Both the position numbers and the translations under genes were made by a program. 64,000 bases of DNA from Terriglobia bacterium (GTDB lineage Bacteria; Acidobacteriota; Terriglobia; Bryobacterales; Bryobacteraceae). Under the pieces are notes generated by a model. It did no database searches. It was not told the origin of the DNA and saw only the letters and a list, made by a program, of their open reading frames with translations. The stretch lies in NCBI GenBank assembly GCA_020073615.1, contig JAIQEX010000003.1:62001-126000 (forward strand). Direction: 5' to 3'. This document shows positions 1 through 8,064 of the stretch, piece by piece (within the stretch, counting starts at the first letter, position 1; each line of letters begins with the position of its first letter).

Positions 1-1055
1 CGCCGAGCCGGAACACCGCGCAGCTCCATCAGCGCATGCGCGAGTTCGCGGCGCTGCACGGCGTGACTCTGTTCGAGGTGGGTGAGGGCATCGGCCACCA
101 GCTCATCGTGGAGAGCGGACGCGCGATTCCGGGCAGCCTGGTGCTGGGCGCCGACAGCCACTCGGTCACCTACGGCGCGCTCAATGCTTTCGCGACCGGG
201 ATCGGTTCGTCCGATCTGGCGGCCATCATGATCGCCGGGCGCATCTGGCTGCGCGTCCCGGAATCCATCAAAGTGACGCTCACCGGCCGTCTGCCGGTGG
301 GCGTGTATCCCAAGGACGTTGCGCTGGCGCTGGCGGGCTTGCTCGGCGCCGATGGCGCAACCTACCAGGCGCTGGAATTCGCCGGACCTGCCGTGCGCGA
401 TCTCGATCTCGAGGACCGGCTGGTGTTGGCCAACTTCGCCGTGGAGATGGGCGCGAAGAACGCCATCTTCCCGGCCGACGACCGCACGTATGCCTATCTC
501 GACGGGAGAGCGGCGGCGCCGTTCGCCGCGGTGGCGCCGGACGCCGGCGCGCACTACTGCCGCGAGATTTCGCTCGCGCTCGACTCGCTCGCACCGCAGG
601 TTGCGCTGCCGCACCAGGTGGATCGCGTAACGGGCATCGCGAATGCCGCCGGTACGGCCGTGCAGATGGTGTACCTGGGGACCTGCACCGGTGGCCGGGT
701 GCGCGATTTTCACCAGGCGCGCGATGTGCTTCGGGCCGCTGGCGGAATTGCGCGCGGGGTGCAGTTGGTGGTCACTCCAGCTTCGCGCACGGTGCTCGAG
801 ACGCTGATGCGCGATGGCACGCTGGCCGACTTCATCGCGTGGGGCGCGGTCGTTGGGACCCCCGGATGCGGCTCGTGCTGCGGCACCTGCGGCGCCATTC
901 CGGGCGATGGCGTGAACGTCATCTCCACCGCCAACCGCAATTTCAAAGGACGCATGGGCAACGGCCAGGCCGCCATCTACCTGGCTTCGCCCGCCAGTTG
1001 CGCCGCGGCGGCGGCGCGCGGCGCGATCGCCGATCCGCGGGAGGTCATGCCATGA
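1..1055 (+). CDS. LeuC-like hydro-lyase large subunit (5' end outside window)
   Basis: This is the C-terminal part of an aconitase-superfamily large subunit (3-isopropylmalate dehydratase/homoaconitase type), a 4Fe-4S enzyme that isomerises or dehydrates a hydroxy-diacid. The reading frame is open to the window edge, so the N-terminus is missing. Visible signatures are GADSHSVTYGALNAFATGIG, a first cluster cysteine in LGTCTGGR, two further cysteines in GCGSCCGTCG, and the STANRNFKGRMG substrate motif. It overlaps the small-subunit gene as ATGA. The family is certain. The substrate is not: the small subunit has a non-standard motif and no other leucine genes are nearby, so a role in leucine synthesis is not implied. 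Confidence 0.9.
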   Translation, partial: PSRNTAQLHQRMREFAALHGVTLFEVGEGIGHQLIVESGRAIPGSLVLGADSHSVTYGALNAFATGIGSSDLAAIMIAGRIWLRVPESIKVTLTGRLPVGVYPKDVALALAGLLGADGATYQALEFAGPAVRDLDLEDRLVLANFAVEMGAKNAIFPADDRTYAYLDGRAAAPFAAVAPDAGAHYCREISLALDSLAPQVALPHQVDRVTGIANAAGTAVQMVYLGTCTGGRVRDFHQARDVLRAAGGIARGVQLVVTPASRTVLETLMRDGTLADFIAWGAVVGTPGCGSCCGTCGAIPGDGVNVISTANRNFKGRMGNGQAAIYLASPASCAAAAARGAIADPREVMP

Positions 1056-1546
1056 CGGGCCGCGCCCGCGTGTTTGGCGGCGATGTCAACACGGATTACA
1101 TCATCACCTCGCGCCGCAAGCGCGAAAGCCTGGATCCACAGGTTCTGCGGCGCTATCTGTTCGAGGAGCTGGACGCAGATTTTGCCGCTTCCGTGGAGCC
1201 CGGCGACCTGATCGTCGCGGGAAAGAACTTCGGTTGCGGCTCGGCCATGGAGGTCGCGGTGACCGCGGTCGTCGGCGCCGGCATTCCGGGCGTGCTGGCT
1301 CCCAGCTTCTCCCGCACCTACTATCGCAACGCCGTGAACAACGGGCTGCTGCCGGTGGTTTGCGACACCAGCGGCATCCACGAGGGCGACCGGCTCACCG
1401 TGCTGCGAGGCGAGGGACTCGCGGTTCGCAACGAGACTACGGGCGAGACCATCGCCGCCGCGGCGCTGCCCAGGATCATGTGGGAGATCGTCGCGGCCGG
1501 CGGCCTGGTGCCCTATTTCCGCCGCCACGGCGATTTTCAGGTGTAG
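1052..1546 (+). CDS. LeuD-like hydro-lyase small subunit
   Basis: A 164-residue swivel-domain subunit that pairs with the upstream LeuC-like protein. The ATG start overlaps the large-subunit stop (ATGA), implying translational coupling. The family motif is present as GKNFGCGSAMEVA, where typical LeuD/aconitase proteins read NFGCGSSRE; the Ser-Arg that contacts substrate carboxylate is therefore replaced by Ala-Met. The rest is ordinary: PSFSRTYYRNAVNNGLLP and a normal length. I infer a hydro-lyase acting on an acid other than isopropylmalate. The aminotransferase starts three bases after the stop, so the genes form one operon. Confidence 0.88.
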   Translation: MTGRARVFGGDVNTDYIITSRRKRESLDPQVLRRYLFEELDADFAASVEPGDLIVAGKNFGCGSAMEVAVTAVVGAGIPGVLAPSFSRTYYRNAVNNGLLPVVCDTSGIHEGDRLTVLRGEGLAVRNETTGETIAAAALPRIMWEIVAAGGLVPYFRRHGDFQV

Positions 1547-1549
1547 CCG

Positions 1550-2704
1550 GTGACGGACGAGACGACTTACCGCCTTCGCCTGCCCGGACCCACCGCGGTG
1601 CCCGAAGCAGTGCGCCAAGCCATAGCGAGGCCGGCGCTGAGCCACCGCGGGCGCGAGTTCACGGCCATCCTGCGGCGCGTGGAAGAGCTCATTCAGCCGG
1701 TGCTGGGCACGCGCCAACCGGTGCTTTTCTTCGCCAGTTCGGGGACGGGCATGATGGAGGCCGCACTGGTCAATATTCTGGCGCCGGGCGAGCGCGTGCT
1801 GGTGGCCGTCAACGGCCAGTTCGGCGAGCGCTTCGCGGCCATCGCCCAGGCGCTGGGCGCGCAGGTGGACGCGCTCGAGATTCAGTGGGGGCGCGCGGTC
1901 GCGGCGGGCGAAGTGGAGCGGCGCATCGACGCCGCCGAGTATCGCGGCGTCGTGATCGTGCACAACGAAAGCTCCACCGGGGTGGTCTCCGATCTGGCGG
2001 CGATCGGCGCCGTGCTGCGCGGCCGGCCCACGCTGCTGGTGGCCGATTCGGTGAGCGGGTTGGGCGGCATGGCCATGCGGCAGGACGAGTGGGGCGTGGA
2101 TGTCGTGGTCTCGGCGTCGCAGAAGGCGCTGATGTGCCCGCCGGGATTGGGCCTGGTCAGCATCAGCGAGAAGGCCTGGAAGGTGGCCGGCCGGGCCGAC
2201 CGGCTGCCGCGCTTCTACTGGGATTTCCGCAAGGCCATGGCCGCGATGGAAAAGCCCGACCAGCCCGAGACGCCGTTTACCACGCCGGTGTCGCTGGTGG
2301 CCGGCCTGTGCGAGGCATTGGAAATGATCCATCGCGAAGGCTTGCCCCACGTGCTCGCGCGGCACCGCCGGTTGTCGGCGGCGTTGCGCGCCGGGTGCGC
2401 GGCGCTCGGGCTGCGGCCGTACGGCCAGGCGGACGCGCTATCGAGCACTGTGGTGGCCCTGGAAGTGCCGGGGGGACTGGACGGCGGCGAGATCGTGCGC
2501 GCGCTCTACGAACGGCACGGCACGGTAATCGCCGGATCGCGCAACAAGCTTGCGGGAAGAGTGATCCGCATCGGCACCATGGGGCACGTGTCGGCGGGCG
2601 ACATCTTGACCGACCTGTGGCACCTGGAAGCGACGCTGCGCGAGCTGGGCCAGACGGTGTCGGCGGGCGCGGGAGTGGCGGCAGCGGCGGCGGTGTTACA
2701 GTAA
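1550..2704 (+). CDS. class V aminotransferase (serine/alanine-glyoxylate type)
   Basis: A 384-residue PLP enzyme of the class V family, closest in appearance to alanine- or serine-glyoxylate aminotransferases. It opens with RLRLPGPTAVPEAVRQA, typical of that group. The PLP lysine is K192 in SASQKALMCPPGLG, and the cofactor aspartate lies in LLVADSVSGLGG. The GTG start directly follows the LeuD-like stop. Its place between a hydro-lyase pair and an RraA-type aldolase suggests that it supplies or removes an amino group in the same small catabolic or interconversion route. The specific substrate cannot be read from sequence. Confidence 0.87.
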   Translation: MTDETTYRLRLPGPTAVPEAVRQAIARPALSHRGREFTAILRRVEELIQPVLGTRQPVLFFASSGTGMMEAALVNILAPGERVLVAVNGQFGERFAAIAQALGAQVDALEIQWGRAVAAGEVERRIDAAEYRGVVIVHNESSTGVVSDLAAIGAVLRGRPTLLVADSVSGLGGMAMRQDEWGVDVVVSASQKALMCPPGLGLVSISEKAWKVAGRADRLPRFYWDFRKAMAAMEKPDQPETPFTTPVSLVAGLCEALEMIHREGLPHVLARHRRLSAALRAGCAALGLRPYGQADALSSTVVALEVPGGLDGGEIVRALYERHGTVIAGSRNKLAGRVIRIGTMGHVSAGDILTDLWHLEATLRELGQTVSAGAGVAAAAAVLQ

Positions 2705-2711
2705 ATTTCTC

Positions 2712-3389
2712 ATGGCTGGCAAAGTTGGATTCCGCGTTCACGCGCCCTGGCAGCGTCCCGATGAGGCGCTGCTGGCGGCTTTTGGAACGGCCTCGAGCGC
2801 GCAGGTGGCCGACTGCATGTCGCGGCTCGGCGCCATGGATTCGGGCATCAGGCCGGTGTGGCAGTCGCCGCGCGTGGTGGGTGCGGCGCTCACCGTGTGG
2901 TGCCACACGGGCGACAACCTGATGGTGCACAAAGCGCTCTCGCTGGCCCGGCCGGGCGACATCCTGCTGATGAACACGCAGGGCAACGTGGTGAACGCGG
3001 GATTCGGCGAGCTGCTGGCATCGAGCGCGGTCCGCCTCGGCGTGCACGCGGTGATTGTCGACGGCGTGGTGCGCGACGCCGATGGTTTGCAGGCTCTGCG
3101 GTTGCCGGTCTACGCGCGCGGCCTGGGCCCCAACGGGTGTAATAAGGATGGCCCGGGAGAAGTCGGCGCCATCATCGCCTGCGGCGGCGTGGCGGTGCGG
3201 CCGGGGGATGTGATCGTCGCCGATCGCGATGGTGTGGCGGTGGTGCCGCTCGAGGATGCGCCGGAGGTGGCGAAACTGGCGGTGGAGCAGATGGCGCGCG
3301 AGGAGAAGCGGATGGCCGAGATCGCGCGCGGCGTGCTGGTGCGCCCGGAGATCGATGAAGCGCTGCGCAAGCTCAAGATCATCGAGTGA
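2712..3389 (+). CDS. RraA-like / 4-hydroxy-4-methyl-2-oxoglutarate aldolase family protein
   Basis: A 225-residue protein of the RraA/HMG-aldolase fold. Class II members cleave 4-hydroxy-2-oxo-dicarboxylates to pyruvate plus a 2-oxo acid, using a divalent metal. The family motifs are present: the GFGELLASSAV helix and VDGVVRDADGL with the catalytic Arg-Asp pair. The short N-terminal extension and longer C-terminal tail resemble the aldolase group more than the RNase E regulator RraA. It starts seven bases after the aminotransferase and its 3' end overlaps the convergent gltS-like gene by 11 bases. An aldolase role is inferred from family and context. Confidence 0.82.
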   Translation: MAGKVGFRVHAPWQRPDEALLAAFGTASSAQVADCMSRLGAMDSGIRPVWQSPRVVGAALTVWCHTGDNLMVHKALSLARPGDILLMNTQGNVVNAGFGELLASSAVRLGVHAVIVDGVVRDADGLQALRLPVYARGLGPNGCNKDGPGEVGAIIACGGVAVRPGDVIVADRDGVAVVPLEDAPEVAKLAVEQMAREEKRMAEIARGVLVRPEIDEALRKLKIIE

Positions 3390-4557
3390 GGTTCGCCATG
3401 GCGGTGATGATCAGCGAGTTGGTGAAGTCGATCAGGAACGCGCCCACCACAGGCACTACCAGGAACGAGCGCGGCGCGGGGCCGTACTTTTCCACCAGCT
3501 CCTCCATGGAGGCGATGGCGTTGGAAGTGATGCCCAGCATGAAGCCGCAGAAGCCCGCCGCCGTCACCGCCGATTCGTAATCCCGCCCCATCGCACGGAA
3601 CGACATGGCGACACACATCAGCCAGCACAGCGCCACCTGCGCCGCCAGGATGGCGATCATGGGCAGCGCCAGGTGGGTCAGCTCCCACAAGCGCAGGGTG
3701 ACGAGCGCCATCACGATAAACAGGTAGAGCACGATTCGCCCCACGGCGAGCACCTCGCCCTGCGAAATGCGCACGAAGCCGAAACGGTCGGCGAGATTGC
3801 GAATGAGGGCGGCCACGATCATGGCGCCGATGTAGCCGGGCAGAATCAGGCCCAGCCGCTCCAGTTGCGCGCTGAGCACGCTGCCGAGCCCGATGGCGAT
3901 GCCCATGAGCAGAACGGTTGTGAGGAGTTGTGGTGCGGAGCCTTCGGCTCTTGCGGGGCAGACCGGGAGGTCTACCCCACCGGGCTTCAGATTGTGGCGG
4001 CGGATCAACCAGCCGCCGATGTACCCTCCGATCAGGCCCGCTACCGTGATGCCGAATGTGGCCGCGGCAAAGGCCACCGTGGTGGCGCCCGCCACACCCA
4101 TCCTTTCGAACGTTCCGCCGAAGGCTAGAGCTGTGGCCGGACCGCCGGCGAGCGCGACCGAGCCGGTCAGGATTCCCAGCCGCGCATCCACGCCCAGGGC
4201 CAGCGCCAGGCCCATGCCGAGCAGGTTTTGCAGCACCGCGCCGAAACTCGCGATGGCCAGCAGCCGGATCACGCCCATGCCGCCCTCGCGGATCAACTGC
4301 AGGCGGGCGTTCAATCCGATGGTGGTCATGAACGCGACCATCAGCAGATCGCGCAGCACGACATCGGCCTCGAAGTTCGCCACGCGGTCGCGCAGCGCGA
4401 GGGCGGCGACCGCATACACCATGCCGCCGACGATGGGCACGGGGATATTCAGGCGATCGAGCAGCGGTATCTTCCGCTTCAGCCAGAAGCCCAGCAACAC
4501 GCCCAGGCACGCCAGTCCCAGCACCAGCGCGGCGTCGAGTTTCCACACCGGTATCAT
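3379..4557 (-). CDS. gltS: sodium/glutamate symporter, GltS family
   Basis: A 392-residue inner-membrane protein with about ten hydrophobic segments in two related halves, matching the ESS family of sodium:glutamate symporters (E. coli GltS has about 400 residues). Typical stretches are IPVPIVGGMVYAVAALALRD, FMTTIGLNA, and in the second half GAMIVAALIRN and FLIDFTNSLIITAMANL. I chose the start MIPVWKLDAALVLG because a -10-like TATACT lies 25 bases upstream. An in-frame ATG at 4599 would add 14 polar residues and place the start upstream of that element. It converges on the RraA-like gene and is divergent from the M1 peptidase. Confidence 0.87.
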   Translation of the reverse strand: MIPVWKLDAALVLGLACLGVLLGFWLKRKIPLLDRLNIPVPIVGGMVYAVAALALRDRVANFEADVVLRDLLMVAFMTTIGLNARLQLIREGGMGVIRLLAIASFGAVLQNLLGMGLALALGVDARLGILTGSVALAGGPATALAFGGTFERMGVAGATTVAFAAATFGITVAGLIGGYIGGWLIRRHNLKPGGVDLPVCPARAEGSAPQLLTTVLLMGIAIGLGSVLSAQLERLGLILPGYIGAMIVAALIRNLADRFGFVRISQGEVLAVGRIVLYLFIVMALVTLRLWELTHLALPMIAILAAQVALCWLMCVAMSFRAMGRDYESAVTAAGFCGFMLGITSNAIASMEELVEKYGPAPRSFLVVPVVGAFLIDFTNSLIITAMANLTR

Positions 4558-4581
4558 GCGCGGTCCCGCGGCACAAATTGC

Positions 4582-4589
4582 AGTATAGT
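4582..4589. promoter_or_regulatory. overlapping divergent -10 elements
   Basis: The near-palindrome AGTATAGT reads as TATAGT on the plus strand, 21 bases before the peptidase ATG, and as TATACT on the minus strand, about 25 bases before the chosen gltS start. A GGGGG ribosome-binding stretch then precedes the peptidase ATG. No clear -35 box was seen on either side, so this is a suggestion from spacing only. Confidence 0.35.
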
Positions 4590-4609
4590 AGGTCTCCATT
4601 GGGGGTTGA

Positions 4610-6202
4610 ATGAGAAAGTCTCCGCTCGCCGGCCTGGCTCTGTGCGCGTCCCTGGTTTTTGCCGACACGTACCCGCGCCAGCCGGGTGTCGACGTGCAGC
4701 ACTACATCTTTCGCGTCGCGCTGAATGACGAGAACGATGAAATCGCGGGCGAGGCTACCGTGGTGCTGCGCTTCGTCCAGGACGGAGTCACGTCCTTCAC
4801 GCTCGATCTTACTTCGCCCGCCAACGGCAAAGGCATGACGGTGGCGGAAGTGACTTCCGAAGGCGCCGGTCTGAAATACACGCACGAGTCCGACCGCCTG
4901 GTGGTGATCCTTCCGGCGGCGCGCCAGGCGGGCGATCTCGGGCGGTACACCGTGAAGTATAGCGGCGTCCCCGGCGCCGGCCTGAAGTTCGTCAAGAACA
5001 AGTACGGCGAGCGAACCTGCTTCAGCACCAACTGGCCCGACCTGGCGCGCCAGTGGCTGCCCACCATCGACCATCCCTACGACAAGGCCACCAGCGAGTT
5101 TCTCATCACCGCGCCGGCGCGCTACCAGGTGGTCGCCAACGGCCTCTTGCAGGAGATGATCGATCTGGGAGACGGCCGCCGCATGACCCACTGGAAACAG
5201 TCCGTGCCCATCGCCACCTGGCTGAACAACATCGGGGTGGCGGAGTTTGCCATGCGCAACTTCGGCGCGGCCGCGGGCGTTCCCTTGCAGACGTGGGTCT
5301 TCCCGCAGGACCGCGACGCGGGCATGGCCACCTTCGAAGCTCCCACGCGCCAGGCGATCGAGTTCTACGGCGACCACATCGGCCCCTACCCTTACGAGAA
5401 ACTCGCGGATGTGGAGGCCGCGGGGATGGGCGGCGGCATGGAGCACGCCAGCGCCATCTTTTTCGGCGAGCGGTCGGTGGCCAACCGGCCCGCCTTTTCC
5501 CTGGTGGCGCACGAAACGGCGCATCAGTGGTTCGGCGATTCGGTTACCGAAAAGGACTGGGACGACGTGTGGCTGAGCGAGGGATTCGCCACCTACTTCG
5601 CCCTGCTGGCAAGCGAGCATTACGAAGGGCGCGACGCTTTTGTGGCGGGCCTGAAGCGCAGCCGGGCGGGTATATTCGCCTTCGAAAAGAGCCTGCCCGG
5701 CGCGGCCGTATTCCAGGCCAAGCCCTGGAAGGGAATCCCCAACGGAATCGTCTACCAGAAAGGCGCGTGGGCGCTGCACATGCTGCGCGGACAGATCGGC
5801 ACCGCGAAATTTTGGGACGGCATTCGCGAATATTATCGCCGCTATCGGGACGGCAATGCGTCCACTGGGGACCTGCGGAAGGTCATGGAAGAGGTCTCGG
5901 GCGCCGATCTCGGCTGGTTCTTCGAGCAGTGGATCTACCGCGGCGGATTGCCGGTGGTCGAGGGCGCATGGCAGTACAATCCCGAGAGTAAGAAGATCGA
6001 GATCGAACTCCTGCAGACGCAGTCGGGCGACGCTTATCGTTTGCCGATCGATGTCGCCGTCCGGGGCGCGGCACAGGCCGTGAAAATCGAGATGACCGCG
6101 AAGCGGCAGAAGTTCGAGGTGGCGGCGGAACAGGCGCCGTCAGGGGTGGAACTCGATCCCAATACCTGGATCCTGATGAATGCCCACTTCGCCAGGAAGT
6201 AG
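4610..6202 (+). CDS. secreted M1-family zinc aminopeptidase
   Basis: A 530-residue metallopeptidase with an N-terminal signal sequence (RKSPLAGLALCASLVFA), so it is probably periplasmic or secreted. The zinc site is complete: H301-E-T-A-H305 and E324 in LSEGFATYF, the gluzincin HEXXH-X18-E arrangement. The exopeptidase motif appears as GMGGGMEH upstream. A conserved tyrosine region (GIVYQKGAWALHMLR) follows. It lacks the long C-terminal ERAP-like domain, as many bacterial M1 enzymes do. The likely role is trimming N-terminal residues from peptides, and the divergent glutamate carrier could take up one product. The 3' end nearly abuts the convergent glycosyltransferase. Confidence 0.92.
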   Translation: MRKSPLAGLALCASLVFADTYPRQPGVDVQHYIFRVALNDENDEIAGEATVVLRFVQDGVTSFTLDLTSPANGKGMTVAEVTSEGAGLKYTHESDRLVVILPAARQAGDLGRYTVKYSGVPGAGLKFVKNKYGERTCFSTNWPDLARQWLPTIDHPYDKATSEFLITAPARYQVVANGLLQEMIDLGDGRRMTHWKQSVPIATWLNNIGVAEFAMRNFGAAAGVPLQTWVFPQDRDAGMATFEAPTRQAIEFYGDHIGPYPYEKLADVEAAGMGGGMEHASAIFFGERSVANRPAFSLVAHETAHQWFGDSVTEKDWDDVWLSEGFATYFALLASEHYEGRDAFVAGLKRSRAGIFAFEKSLPGAAVFQAKPWKGIPNGIVYQKGAWALHMLRGQIGTAKFWDGIREYYRRYRDGNASTGDLRKVMEEVSGADLGWFFEQWIYRGGLPVVEGAWQYNPESKKIEIELLQTQSGDAYRLPIDVAVRGAAQAVKIEMTAKRQKFEVAAEQAPSGVELDPNTWILMNAHFARK

Positions 6203-6207
6203 CGGAG

Positions 6208-6936
6208 TCACATCGCGTGGTACTTGCCGCGCTTGTAACGCCACACCACCGACAGCACGCGGAAGCCATATTTGATGGGGTTCAAATGTGACTTCTCTCC
6301 GGCGTAAATCGTCGGGATAGCGATCTCCGCGATGCGCAGGCGCAGGACGCGCGCCATGACGATCATCTCCAGGTCGAAATCGAACGATGCGGAGAATGTC
6401 TCAAACGGAATCGTCTCCAGTGCTCTCTTCGCGTACAGCATGTAGCCGCTATGATACTCGGCGAGTTTCATGCCGAAGGCCCGGTTCTCGATGGCCGTCA
6501 GCGCCTTATTGGCCACGAATTTGTAAAGCGGCATGTGGCCGCGCAGGGCGCCACCGCCGAGCATGCGCGACCCTTGCACCAGGTCGGCCGCGCCGCGGTC
6601 GAGCGGCTCGAGCAGGTCCACGATCTTCTCCGGCGAGTACTGGCCGTCGGCGTGCAGCACGATTCCGGCATCGGCGCCTTCCGAACGCGCGTAGCGCAGC
6701 AGGGTTTTTACCGTTTCGCCATAGCCCCGGTTGGTTGCATGGGTCAGCACCACCAGGTTGGCGAACTGCTTTTCGAGGCGCGCCAGCGCCGCCGCGGTGT
6801 CGTCGCCGCTGCCGTCGTTCACCACTACGAATCGCCGGATGCGCCGCCGTGCTTCGGGCGGAACGCGCGCGAAAACCTTCTCGATGGTGGCGCCGGCGTT
6901 GAAGGCCGGCATCAGCACGAATACGTTTTCAACCAT
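6208..6936 (-). CDS. family 2 glycosyltransferase, polyprenyl-phosphate sugar transferase-like
   Basis: A 242-residue GT2 enzyme resembling soluble DPM1/polyprenyl-phosphate mannosyl- or glucosyltransferases. The nucleotide-sugar fold is clear: VLMPAFNAGATIEKVFARVP, VVVNDGSGDD, and the metal-binding HADGQ in place of DADGQ. The end is soluble, without the two C-terminal membrane helices of ArnC. Its ATG lies within the end of the upstream epimerase gene (8-base overlap), so the two are translationally coupled. Together they could make and load a sugar onto a lipid carrier for GT-C enzymes such as the nearby 654-residue membrane protein. That chain is inference. Confidence 0.87.
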   Translation of the reverse strand: MVENVFVLMPAFNAGATIEKVFARVPPEARRRIRRFVVVNDGSGDDTAAALARLEKQFANLVVLTHATNRGYGETVKTLLRYARSEGADAGIVLHADGQYSPEKIVDLLEPLDRGAADLVQGSRMLGGGALRGHMPLYKFVANKALTAIENRAFGMKLAEYHSGYMLYAKRALETIPFETFSASFDFDLEMIVMARVLRLRIAEIAIPTIYAGEKSHLNPIKYGFRVLSVVWRYKRGKYHAM

Positions 6937-8008
6937 TGCTGGCGGCGGTTTTCCGGCGCTCGGAAACGTAATACCGCATGGTGGTCTCGAGGGTTTCGCA
7001 GATGCCCCACACCGGCTCCCACCCGAGCAGGGTGCTCGCCTTGGCGATATCCGGGATGCGCCGGTCGGAATCGTCGTAGCCCTCGCCGTAAAACTGCTCG
7101 CCCGGCACGCTGATAATCTCCGGCAGCGGCGTCGCAGGGTCGCGGAACTTCGCGGCGTAGATCTCGCGCATGGTCTCGGCCATCTGGCGGATGGAGACCT
7201 CATTGTGGGGCGAGCCGATGTTGACGATCTGGCGGTCGCACACGCCGCCGCGGTTTTCGACGATCCGGTAGGTGCACTCGATGGCGTCGTCGATGTAGGT
7301 GTAGCAGCGCCGGTTCACGCCGCCGTTCACCAGTTTCATGGGGGTGCCGTTGAGCAGGGCATCCATGAAGAACGAAAACACGCGCGGGATGTCGTCCTCT
7401 TTTTGCGGCAGAAAGTCGATCTTCGGCCCGATGAAGTTGAACGGCCGGACGATGGTGTAATTGAAGCCATGCTCCAAACCGTAGGCGTGCAGCACCCGCT
7501 CCAGCAACTGTTTCGCACAGGAGTAGATCCAGCGGTGCTTGGCCACCGGCCCCAGGATGTACTCGCTGGTGTCTTCGGAAAAAGTGGCATGGATAGGGTC
7601 TTCGGGATCGGCGACCGCGGCGTTCTGCAGGCTGGCCGCGGTCCGGCCGTAGACTTCGCAGGTCGAAAACTGGATCAGCCGCTTGCCATGCCGCACGCAC
7701 GCCTCAGCGATCTTCAGGTTTTCGAGGAAGTTCAGGCGGAAAACCTCGAGCGGAATCCGCAAATACAGGCCGGGGTTGGCGTAGGCAATCAGGTCGATCA
7801 CGAGATCGGCGTCGCGCACCAGGCCGTCCAGGTCCCAGCCCGCGCTGCGGATGTCCTGCTGCAGAAAAGTCAGGTTGGCATGATCCAGGTCCTCCGCGAC
7901 TTTCTCGCTCTGGAGATCGACCGCGGTGACGATGTGTCCTTCCTTAAGCAAGCGGTGTGTGAGATGAGAGCCAATGAAACCGGCGGCCCCCAAGGCGAGA
8001 ATCTTCAT
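6929..8008 (-). CDS. NAD-dependent epimerase/dehydratase, ArnA dehydrogenase-domain-like
   Basis: A 359-residue short-chain dehydrogenase of the extended type. The Rossmann start is GAAGFIGSHL and the catalytic Tyr-Lys pair is in WIYSCAKQLLERV. It follows the decarboxylating UDP-glucuronate dehydrogenase half of ArnA closely in order: LIAYANPGLYLRIPLEVF, STCEVYG, RPFNFIGPKID, and NRRCYTYIDDAIECTYRI. The formyltransferase half of ArnA is absent. Probable substrate: a UDP-hexuronate or related nucleotide sugar. It heads a two-gene operon with the GT2 gene and is divergent from the large membrane protein. Confidence 0.85.
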   Translation of the reverse strand: MKILALGAAGFIGSHLTHRLLKEGHIVTAVDLQSEKVAEDLDHANLTFLQQDIRSAGWDLDGLVRDADLVIDLIAYANPGLYLRIPLEVFRLNFLENLKIAEACVRHGKRLIQFSTCEVYGRTAASLQNAAVADPEDPIHATFSEDTSEYILGPVAKHRWIYSCAKQLLERVLHAYGLEHGFNYTIVRPFNFIGPKIDFLPQKEDDIPRVFSFFMDALLNGTPMKLVNGGVNRRCYTYIDDAIECTYRIVENRGGVCDRQIVNIGSPHNEVSIRQMAETMREIYAAKFRDPATPLPEIISVPGEQFYGEGYDDSDRRIPDIAKASTLLGWEPVWGICETLETTMRYYVSERRKTAASNG

Positions 8009-8064
8009 TGCGGTGGCTGCGTCCTCCGTCTGCTACGCTGTCTCTTTGCTTGACTCCCTATCAT

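Noticed and set aside
3110-5779. Long minus-strand open frame of 889 codons
   Set aside because: It overlaps gltS and the antisense of the M1 peptidase, has Arg/Ala/Gly/His-rich low-complexity content and no motifs; a typical antisense shadow in high-GC DNA.
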